Source: JBHELG01 sp046263195
GTDB taxonomy: Bacteria > Actinomycetota > Nitriliruptoria > Nitriliruptorales > JAHWKO01
Reading direction: 5' to 3'
Assembly (NCBI GenBank): GCA_046263195.1
Contig: JBHELG010000054.1
Span: 1 to 11,152 of the forward strand
Length of the DNA stretch: 11,152 nt
A program made the position numbers and the translations under genes. Numbering within the stretch: the stretch's first letter is position 1; the number at the start of each line of letters is the position of its first letter. The notes below the pieces were generated by a model. That model had not been told where the DNA came from. It made no database searches and saw only the letters and a program-made list of their open reading frames with translations. Positions 1 to 5,350 of this stretch are shown piece after piece.

Positions 1-205
1 GCCTGGACCGACGCGGCCCATCTCGACGCCTGGCACCAAGGCGGCCGCACCGACCTGCACCGAACCGTCCCCGCCTGCCCCGGACATCACGACCTCATGG
101 ACCTCGCCGGATGGAAGGTCGAACTCGATCCCCACACCGCCACTTGCACCTGGACCTCACCCGACGGACGCACCGTCATCTGCACCCACCACCGGACCCG
201 TGAGC
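1..205 (+). CDS. C-terminal fragment of DUF222/HNH-type protein (5' end outside window)
   Basis: Reading from base 1, the frame encodes the tail of an HNH-endonuclease-like protein of the actinobacterial DUF222/13E12 type. Window residues 1-11 (AWTDAAHLDAW), the GG-R-TDL turn at 14-19, CPGHH at 26-30, an AGW about ten residues later and a W-x-x-PDGR near the end follow the family's usual order (W..AHHL..W..GG.TDL.N...C..HH...GW...PDGR). Two positions differ from the usual motif: the first His of the HH pair is Ala, and the position normally Asn after TDL-x is Arg (R21). The frame has no stop near the expected end; it stays open to 777 by running through unrelated sequence, so the natural terminus has been lost. 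Family placement is fairly secure; activity is doubtful and the gene is probably a relic. Confidence 0.6.
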
Positions 206-595
206 ATGGTGCGCGGGGCAACGCCTCGCGAGCGCAAACTGGTCACAGCGCTTTTCGCGGACGTCGTCGACTCGACCGCGCTCGCCCCGGTCCTCGCCGG
301 AGCAGGCGCCCGGGGCGGCCCGCCACGGCGCTCGGCGAGGCAGTGAACGTCGCGGCACGCCTCCAGTCCGTCGCCTCGCCTGGCAGGGTCGTCATCTCCG
401 CCGACACCTACCGTCTCGTCGCCTCCGTGGTGGATGCCCTCAAGCTCGGGGCGGTGCAGCTCAGGGGTAAGAACGAGCGTGGAGGCGTACAAGGTCCACG
501 GGGGCGCTCGGCTTCTTCGAACAGGCCGCCTCCCTGGACTCTCCCCCGGCTCGGAGCGCCACCGGGGCGCCACCTGGACCTGCTCCTCGGTCTAG
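206..595 (+). pseudogene. Decayed class III adenylate/guanylate cyclase
   Basis: Pieces of a class III nucleotide cyclase domain appear in order but in different frames. From an ATG at 206 the second frame reads RERKLVTALFADVVDST, the usual start of the catalytic domain with the metal-binding FADVVDS segment, and stops at 344. The first frame then gives GEAVNVAARLQSVASPGRVV from 334, the conserved G-x-x-VNVAARL region, followed by SADTYRLV and LGAVQLRGKNE. At 479 the reading moves back to the second frame (VEAYKVHG) and stops at 593-595. Functional cyclases have roughly 80-90 residues between the first two blocks; here almost all are missing, so there has been an internal deletion as well as at least two frame changes. 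It cannot make an active cyclase. In many actinobacterial proteins this domain heads a long ATPase/TPR signalling protein; none remains here. Confidence 0.8.
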
Positions 596-773
596 CGGAG
601 AATCGCCGCCTCACCGGGTATCCGGCCGGCGCGCACATATCCACGGGCACGCCCCGCTCAGCGCGTGTCATGGCGCGCCCCGTGCCTTGTGGGGTCCGGC
701 ATCACCATCTCGCAGCGCTTCTTCCTCGCGCGGACACGCTCGGGCTCCTGGCGCTCGGGCACTGGCCGCGCGT

Positions 774-1838
774 TTAGACGTCCGGCTGGAAGATCTCCTG
801 GGTGGCAGCGAGGAACGCCGCGACCTCCTCGGGCGTGCCGACCGTGACCCGAATGTGCTGACCCAACCGGTAGGGGGAGAGCTCACGCACGCCGACCCCC
901 CGCTCGCCGTAGGAAGCCACAACTGGACCGGCAGGCTGCCGGACGCTGACGAGCAGAAAGTTGCCGAGACCGTCGACGAACTCGACGGCGAGCTCACGGA
1001 GTCCCGCGCCCATCCGCTCCCGTCCCTCGAGTGTCCCTGTGATCGTGCGCTGCAGATGAGCTCGGTCGCCCAGGGCCGCCACAGCAGCCGCCTGCGCCAG
1101 ATTGCTGACATTGAACCGGACGCGGGCCGCGTCGACGGCGGTGACGAGATGACGTGGCCCCAGGAGGTAGCCGACCCGCAGTCCCGCGAGCGCGTACGCC
1201 TTCGAGAACGTCCTGACGACTGCGAGCCGAGGGTGCTCGAGGCCGAGCTCGGCCACGGTGGCGAAGCCGCGCTGCCCCTGGGCGAAGTGGTGGTAGGCCT
1301 CGTCAACGACCACCGTCACCCGCTCAGGGACCGAGTGGACGAGACGGCGCAGGTCTTCGCCGGGCAGGTGGGCGCCGGTGGGGTTGCTCGGGTTGTCGAT
1401 GAGCACGATGCGTGTGCGGTCGGTGATGTGTTCGAGCAACGCCTCGGGGTCACGAGTGAACCCGTCCCTCAGGGGCGCCTCTTCGAAGTCGGCACCGACG
1501 ACCTGCGCAGCGAGGCGGTAGACGATGAAGGCGCGCTCGTAGGTGAGCACGGCCGGCGGCGCCGGTCCCGGCCCTCGGCAGGCGAGTGCGACGAGGTCCA
1601 TGAGCAGCGCCGCGGAACCGTGGCCAACGGCGACTTGCTCGATCGGCGTGGCCTCCTCGCGGGCGATCGTGTCACGCAACGTCACGCTCTGGTCGTCGGG
1701 GTAGCGGTGTGCTTCTCCTGCACGCTCGCGCAGCACAGCCGCCACCTGCGGCGATGGCCCAAAGGGGGACTCGTTCGAGGACAGGCGGACCGCGAGTCCG
1801 GGCGGTGGGCCCACAGCCGCCGCTGCCGCTTCAGCCAT
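774..1838 (-). CDS. hisC: Histidinol-phosphate aminotransferase-like PLP enzyme
   Basis: A 354-residue fold-type I (class I/II) PLP aminotransferase of the HisC type, close to the usual 350-370 residues. HisC moves an amino group from glutamate to imidazole-acetol phosphate in histidine synthesis, in the cytoplasm. Visible motifs: substrate-loop SNESPFGPSP (21-30), NPSNPTG (149-155) with the PLP-ring Asn, DEAYHHF (179-185) with the pyridine-nitrogen Asp, SKAYALAGLRVGY (212-224) with the PLP-linking Lys213, and a carboxylate-binding Arg near the end (R330). The ATG follows AGGAG by five bases, 33 bases after the GroES-like gene, so it is probably the last gene of that operon. No other his genes are nearby, so it may be a second copy or act on another substrate (aromatic amino acid or threonine phosphate). 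The fold is near certain; the substrate is less so. Confidence 0.8.
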   Translation of the reverse strand: MAEAAAAAVGPPPGLAVRLSSNESPFGPSPQVAAVLRERAGEAHRYPDDQSVTLRDTIAREEATPIEQVAVGHGSAALLMDLVALACRGPGPAPPAVLTYERAFIVYRLAAQVVGADFEEAPLRDGFTRDPEALLEHITDRTRIVLIDNPSNPTGAHLPGEDLRRLVHSVPERVTVVVDEAYHHFAQGQRGFATVAELGLEHPRLAVVRTFSKAYALAGLRVGYLLGPRHLVTAVDAARVRFNVSNLAQAAAVAALGDRAHLQRTITGTLEGRERMGAGLRELAVEFVDGLGNFLLVSVRQPAGPVVASYGERGVGVRELSPYRLGQHIRVTVGTPEEVAAFLAATQEIFQPDV

Positions 1839-1871
1839 GCCCGCTCCTGGGTGCAGGCTGCATGGGACCGA

Positions 1872-2231
1872 TCAGAGGTAGAGGCCCGTGGCGCCGTCTC
1901 GTCGGGTCGAAGCAACAGCGTGAACGTCCCGCTCTCGCACGAGGAGGTACGACTCGCCCTGTATGTCCACTTCGATAGCTTCGTCCGGCAGGTAGAGCAC
2001 CTCGTCGCCCGTGTCGACATGCCGAACGTTCGGTCCGACCCCGATGACCTCCCCCCACACACCCTTGCGGTCGACAGATTGGGCGGTGGCCGGAATGAGG
2101 ATGCCGCCCTTCGAACGTCGCTCGGCGTCGGGGGGAATCGCCACGAGGATGCGATCGCCGAGGACGGCCACCGACCGGCGCAAGGCGCTGGGGGTTACCG
2201 CAGGAGTCGACACGGATTCGACAGAACTCAT
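1872..2231 (-). CDS. GroES-like co-chaperonin paralogue (no groEL nearby)
   Basis: A 119-residue protein with one Cpn10/GroES domain from about residue 22 to 105: VLGDRILVAI at the start, KGGILIPATAQ matching the GroEL-binding mobile loop (usually GGIVLP), WGEVIGVGPN, then GDEVLYLPDE and YLLVRERDVHAV closing the barrel. A tail of about 13 residues ends in ATGLYL. As I recall, this tail marks a GroES-like paralogue common in Actinobacteria and is absent from the classical ~97-residue GroES encoded with groEL. GroES forms a heptameric lid on GroEL; whether this paralogue does so is unknown. The start chosen is the ATG at 2231, 49 bases past the regulator's stop; a weak ribosome site leaves this uncertain, and the frame is open to 2315, inside the regulator gene. 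The gene sits between the DtxR-type regulator and hisC, which suggests co-transcription. Confidence 0.82.
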   Translation of the reverse strand: MSSVESVSTPAVTPSALRRSVAVLGDRILVAIPPDAERRSKGGILIPATAQSVDRKGVWGEVIGVGPNVRHVDTGDEVLYLPDEAIEVDIQGESYLLVRERDVHAVASTRRDGATGLYL

Positions 2232-2280
2232 CACCGACGAGCATAGCGCTCGAAGGCTACGGATCTTCGGGTCGAAGGCG

Positions 2281-2955
2281 TCAGCCCCCGTCCGGCTGCT
2301 GCGAGGGGACGACATAGGTCAGACGGGCAGCGAGGATGGGTAGAACCCCTTCGCCTATGCTGCCGGCCACGCGTACGCCCGCGTCCGTCTTCTCCATGAT
2401 GCGACCGCGCCGACCGGGGATGAACCCGCACGCTTCCATGAGCACGAGCACGTCGTCATCCAGCTCCAGCTCCTCGGAAATGCGGACCACCTCCACCTCC
2501 CCGCCCTCGACGTCCCACACCGCGACCTCCGGATGGTGGATGATGTTGGCCGAGCCGGGGATGGGATTGCCGTGCGGGCAGGCGCCCGGGTCGCCCAAGA
2601 GGGCGATGATCTTCTCCTCGACGGCGTCGGAGATCACGTGCTCCCACTTGCTGGCCTCGTGGTGGGCCTCCGACCAGGCGACCCCTATGACGTCGGTGAG
2701 CAGACGCTCGGCGAGGCGGTGACGGCGAACGATGTTCGTCGCGAGCTTGCGGCCCTGCTGCGTCAGCCGAATCACCCGATCCTCGCCCACGTGCAGATAG
2801 CCTTCGTCCTCGAGACGGGCGACCGTCTCGGAGACAGTCGGAGCTGACAGACCGAGCCGTTCGACGATGCGAGCCCGCAGCGGAGGGATCCCCTCCTCCT
2901 CGAGTTCGTAGATGGTCTCCAGATATTCCTGCGTCGTCACCTGGATCTCGACCAC
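2281..2955 (-). CDS. DtxR/IdeR-family metal-dependent transcriptional regulator with altered metal site
   Basis: A 224-residue protein starting at GTG 2955, chosen because GAGGAG lies seven bases upstream (2963-2968) and because residue numbers then match corynebacterial DtxR. Residues 1-65 form the winged helix (TTQEYLETIYELEEEG, then the recognition helix SAPTVSETVARLEDEG), 66-140 the dimerisation and metal-binding domain (GRKLATNIVRRHRLAERLL, WEHVISDAVEE, GNPIPG), and 150-224 a C-terminal SH3-like/FeoA-type domain. Ancillary ligands His79, Glu83 and His98 are kept, as are primary-site Glu105 and His106. The primary-site Met10 and Cys102 of DtxR are replaced by Glu10 and Ser102, and a CPHG motif (126-129) precedes GNPIPG. 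Family members bind a divalent metal and repress metal-uptake or storage genes. It diverges from the cupredoxin operon with a candidate DtxR box between, so self-regulation is possible. Iron versus manganese specificity cannot be decided. Confidence 0.9.
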   Translation of the reverse strand: MVEIQVTTQEYLETIYELEEEGIPPLRARIVERLGLSAPTVSETVARLEDEGYLHVGEDRVIRLTQQGRKLATNIVRRHRLAERLLTDVIGVAWSEAHHEASKWEHVISDAVEEKIIALLGDPGACPHGNPIPGSANIIHHPEVAVWDVEGGEVEVVRISEELELDDDVLVLMEACGFIPGRRGRIMEKTDAGVRVAGSIGEGVLPILAARLTYVVPSQQPDGG

Positions 2956-3067
2956 AGCACCACTCCTCGCCGCCCAGCAAGGGTAGCCGCGCGTCCGTGC
3001 TTCATCCCTGTTCTCACGCTCCGCCGCCTGCTCCCGACGGCAACTACCCATCGCATCCCGCTTCGAC

Positions 3068-3097
3068 TCGACACTCGCGCTTAGGGGCTCCTAACCT
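3068..3097 (+). promoter_or_regulatory. Candidate sigma-A-type promoter of the cupredoxin operon
   Basis: TCGACA (3068-3073, five of six matches to TTGACA) is followed after 18 bases by TAACCT (3092-3097, a TAnnnT -10 of the kind common in high-GC Gram-positives). Transcription would start near 3104, giving a leader of about 20 bases that contains GAGGGG (3112-3117) six bases before the TTG start. The -10 overlaps the candidate DtxR box, the arrangement expected for repression. No transcript data are available. Confidence 0.5.
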
Positions 3098-3099
3098 CC
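3081..3099. promoter_or_regulatory. Candidate DtxR/IdeR-type operator between regulator and cupredoxin gene
   Basis: TTAGGGGCTCCTAACCTCC matches 13 of 19 positions of the DtxR/IdeR consensus TTAGGTTAGSCTAACCTAA. One strand keeps TTAGG and CCTAACCT, the other AGGTTAGG and CCTAA. It lies between the divergent regulator gene (start 2955) and the cupredoxin gene (start 3124) and covers the -10 of the latter. By sequence alone it is a moderate match; its place beside a DtxR-family gene raises its weight. The rest of 2956-3123 shows no other clear feature. Confidence 0.5.
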
Positions 3100-3123
3100 G
3101 CCCGTCGAGTCGAGGGGTCGACG

Positions 3124-3603
3124 TTGCAGGTCGGGGCAAGGGGATGTGTTCTCATTCTCGTCCTCACGCTCGCGACGTGCGGACGAGGCGAGGACCGCCC
3201 GATCCCCATCGCTGCCGACGTCCCGACCCACATTGGCGGCACCTTCCCACCGCCGCTCTTCCTGCGCTCCTCGGCCGACAGCGTGGTGTCCCTGGAGATG
3301 CGCGAATTCCGCTACAAGGTCTCCCCGTCGATCCTGACGGGGCCCAAGATCTACGCGCTCGTGAGCAACCTCGGACGTCTCGGACACGAGCTGCGGTTGT
3401 CGCGGTTGGACTTTCCCGGGTACGGCTCGGAGAGACCGGTTTTGGAGCTGCCGCCTCTACAGGCGGGGGGCTACGCCGAGTTCGGTGTCGAGTTGGCACC
3501 CGGCCGCTACATCATTCGTTGCGAGCTTCCCTTCGGACGCACCTCACACGGTCAGCTCGGCATGACAGCGGAGATCAACGTCGTGGAAGGTCCGCGCCCG
3601 TGA
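3124..3603 (+). CDS. Exported cupredoxin-domain (blue copper) probable lipoprotein
   Basis: 159 residues from a TTG start at 3124, supported by GAGGGG six bases upstream; no ATG or GTG fits better. Residues 1-18 form a short export signal (hydrophobic CVLILVLTLA) ending in LATC, a lipobox-like site that would lipidate Cys19; Thr at -1 is less usual. Residues about 55-155 fit a cupredoxin beta-barrel with a full set of type 1 copper ligands in the right order: His88 (GRLGHELRL), Cys133 (YIIRCELPFG), His142 and Met147 (HGQLGM). The Cys-to-His spacing is longer than in azurin or plastocyanin, as in many secreted cupredoxin_1 domains. Likely a copper-binding electron carrier or copper sensor/scavenger on the outer face of the membrane. 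Its stop overlaps the start of the next gene (GTGA), so it heads an operon of glycan/lipid genes, an odd partner for a copper protein. Confidence 0.75.
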   Translation: MQVGARGCVLILVLTLATCGRGEDRPIPIAADVPTHIGGTFPPPLFLRSSADSVVSLEMREFRYKVSPSILTGPKIYALVSNLGRLGHELRLSRLDFPGYGSERPVLELPPLQAGGYAEFGVELAPGRYIIRCELPFGRTSHGQLGMTAEINVVEGPRP

Positions 3604-4481
3604 GCCCCGAAGCGCTTCCGATCCCGCGACGGGTGGGGCGGTACGCACGTCTCATACTCACTCTGGCGGCCCTCATCGTGCTTGCCAGGTTCGTCGATCC
3701 CACCATCCTGGCGCAGGGAGCTGTAGCGGTCAGCCGAGACCCCCTGCCGCTCATGGCGGCACTCGCCGCCTACACGGTCGGATTCGGGTTGCGGGCGGCG
3801 GCGTGGCTACCCCTGCTGCCAGCGCCGGTTGCGTGGCACCGTCGCTTCCGGGCCATTCTGGCCATGCTGGCCGCCAACCACACGCTTCCCGGGCCCGTCG
3901 GCGAGGTCGTGCGGGCCCGCATGGTGACCTCGGCGGATCTGCCGCTGAGGGGGGCACTGACTTCCGTGGCGGTAGCACGGGTCGTGGACCTGTTCTCCGT
4001 GGGCTTCCTGCTCGGACTCAGCGCAGTCGTGGCCGGCGATGCTCCCCACTGGGCACGTTGGGGCGCGCCGGCGGCGGTCATGGCGCCGGCCCTGGTCGTC
4101 TGGGTGGCACGACGACGGGGTCTGATGGTGGGGGCGATCCGCTTCGCACGGGCAACGGCATGGGCGCTGCCGTCATGGGCACTGGAAGCCGGCGTTGTGT
4201 TCGCGGTGGCGAACTCGGCGGGTTGGCCTCTGTCCCCCGCGTCTGCGCTGCTGGTCACCTGCACGAGCCTGCTCGCCCAGGTCGTGGCCATCCTGCCCGG
4301 CGGGATCGGCACGTACGAAGCCGGTATGACGACGGGGCTCGTCGCACTTGGCGTGCCGGCGCCGGACGCGCTCGCGGTGGCGGTCGTGACACATGGGGTG
4401 AAGTTTCTCTTTGCGTTCGCGGCCGGCCTCGTGCTCCTCGTGCCCTCGAGCGTTCGAGTAGCTCGAAGAGCGGTAGCGTGA
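3600..4481 (+). CDS. YbhN/UPF0104-type lysylphosphatidylglycerol synthase-like membrane protein
   Basis: 293 residues from the GTG at 3600, which overlaps the previous stop by GTGA; the open frame continues far upstream, but that part covers the cupredoxin gene and is not coding. It has about seven to eight hydrophobic segments with few long loops. Two family signatures are clear: NHTLPGPVGEVVRARMV (93-109, family pattern N..LP...GE..R) and ILPGGIGTYEAG (231-242, family pattern LPGG.G..E). This is the flippase-like membrane domain of MprF/AglD/YbhN proteins, without the soluble aminoacyl-transferase domain of MprF. Such proteins often accompany glycosyltransferases and are thought to move or modify lipid-linked molecules. 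Here it probably handles a polyprenyl-phosphate sugar or glycolipid made by the next two genes; that is inference. Its stop overlaps the start of the next gene by GTGA. Confidence 0.8.
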   Translation: MSPEALPIPRRVGRYARLILTLAALIVLARFVDPTILAQGAVAVSRDPLPLMAALAAYTVGFGLRAAAWLPLLPAPVAWHRRFRAILAMLAANHTLPGPVGEVVRARMVTSADLPLRGALTSVAVARVVDLFSVGFLLGLSAVVAGDAPHWARWGAPAAVMAPALVVWVARRRGLMVGAIRFARATAWALPSWALEAGVVFAVANSAGWPLSPASALLVTCTSLLAQVVAILPGGIGTYEAGMTTGLVALGVPAPDALAVAVVTHGVKFLFAFAAGLVLLVPSSVRVARRAVA

Positions 4482-5269
4482 CGGCCTCCCTGGTCCCGTC
4501 CTCTGACGACCGGCGAGCTCCGCTCGTCGTGGTGCTCCCCGTCCACGACGAGGAGACGACGGTGGCGGAGGTCATAGCCCGCGTTCCCCCCGTGGCACAT
4601 GGGCGGCCGGTATGCGTCGTGGTCGTCGATGATGGCTCCAGCGACGCGAGCCCGTCACGGGCACGAGAGGCAGGCGCGTTCGTCGTCTCCCACCCGCAGT
4701 GCCGCGGCCTCGGAGCAGCGATTCGAACCGGATTCGGGGTCGCGCTGCAGCTCGACGCCTGGGCGGTCGCCTTCCTCGACGCTGACGGGGAGTACGACCC
4801 TCGCGAGCTGCCCGGCGTGGTTGCCCCCATCGCGCGTGACGAGGCGGACTACGTCGTGGGCAGCCGCTTCGCTGGCAGGATCGATTCCATGCTGCCGCAC
4901 CGCCGGATCGGAAACGTGCTGCTGACCTGGCTCACCTCGCTCGCGGCCGGCAGACGCCTCAGTGACGGCCAGTCCGGCTTCCGAGCGCTCGGGCGAGCTG
5001 CACTGACGGCAGCGCACATCGAGCACGATTACAACTACGCGCAGGTCCTCACCCTCGACCTGCTGCGCAAGGGCTACCGCTACGCGGAGGTCCCGATCCG
5101 CTATCACCGCCGCCGGCACGGAAGATCGTTCGTCCGTGTGGGCCGCTACCTGCGCCACGTCCTCCCGGCGATGGTCAAGGTCATGGCGCGGACGCCGGGA
5201 GGGGCCCGAAGGGCCCGGGCCGGGCGGGTGAAGCGAGGAGGGGCCCGAAGGGCCCGGGCGGGCGGGTGA
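4478..5269 (+). CDS. Family 2 glycosyltransferase, DPM1-like (polyprenyl-phosphate sugar synthase type)
   Basis: 263 residues from GTG 4478, coupled to the preceding stop by GTGA. GT-A fold motifs in order: VVVLPVHDEE (17-26), the nucleotide-binding VVVVDDGSSD (47-56), GLGAAIRTGF (78-87), the metal-binding DAD in AFLDADGEYDP (98-108), VVGSRF (126-131) and SDGQSGFRALGR (162-173), typical of enzymes that put a sugar from a nucleotide donor onto polyprenyl phosphate at the inner membrane face. There is no trailing membrane domain. The last 25 or so residues (GGARRARAG-type, Arg-rich) are encoded by the tandem repeat at 5201-5346 and are not part of the family fold; the stop lies in the second repeat unit. 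The product would be a natural donor for the GT-C-like protein downstream. The exact sugar is unknown. Confidence 0.88.
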   Translation: MTASLVPSSDDRRAPLVVVLPVHDEETTVAEVIARVPPVAHGRPVCVVVVDDGSSDASPSRAREAGAFVVSHPQCRGLGAAIRTGFGVALQLDAWAVAFLDADGEYDPRELPGVVAPIARDEADYVVGSRFAGRIDSMLPHRRIGNVLLTWLTSLAAGRRLSDGQSGFRALGRAALTAAHIEHDYNYAQVLTLDLLRKGYRYAEVPIRYHRRRHGRSFVRVGRYLRHVLPAMVKVMARTPGGARRARAGRVKRGGARRARAGG

Positions 5270-5346
5270 AGCGAGGAGGGGCCCGAAGGGCCCGGGCCGG
5301 GCGGGTGAAGCGAGGAGGGGCCCGAAGGGCCCGGGCGGGCGGGTGA
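5201..5346. repeat. GC-rich tandem repeat, alternating 39- and 38-bp units
   Basis: Almost four head-to-tail units: 5201-5239 (39 bp), 5240-5277 (38), 5278-5316 (39) and 5317-5346 (30, cut short). Long units contain GGGCCGGGCGGG and short ones GGGCGGGCGGG, otherwise they are identical, so the array is also a 77-bp dimer repeated nearly twice. Each unit contains GGGCCC-GAA-GGGCCC, able to form a 6-bp hairpin, and ends with GAGGAGG before the next. The first 1.8 units encode the end of the glycosyltransferase; the remainder fills the gap before the GT-C-like gene. A long unit is 13 codons and keeps the frame, while a short unit shifts it and produces the stop at 5267-5269. This is the pattern of a slippage-prone minisatellite. 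Confidence 0.95.
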
Positions 5347-5350
5347 GACC

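Noticed and set aside
687..2246. Long plus-strand open frame opposite hisC and the GroES-like gene
   Set aside because: It is a shadow of two well-identified minus-strand genes; its translation has no recognisable domain.
2997..3599. Upstream open stretch in frame with the YbhN-like gene
   Set aside because: It is antisense-free but out of frame with the cupredoxin gene, has no family features, and the GTG at 3600 with the GTGA overlap gives a normal-length protein.
3770..4830. Minus-strand open frames opposite the YbhN-like and GT2 genes
   Set aside because: Low-complexity Ala/Arg/Thr/Pro translations without motifs, typical antisense of high-GC coding DNA.
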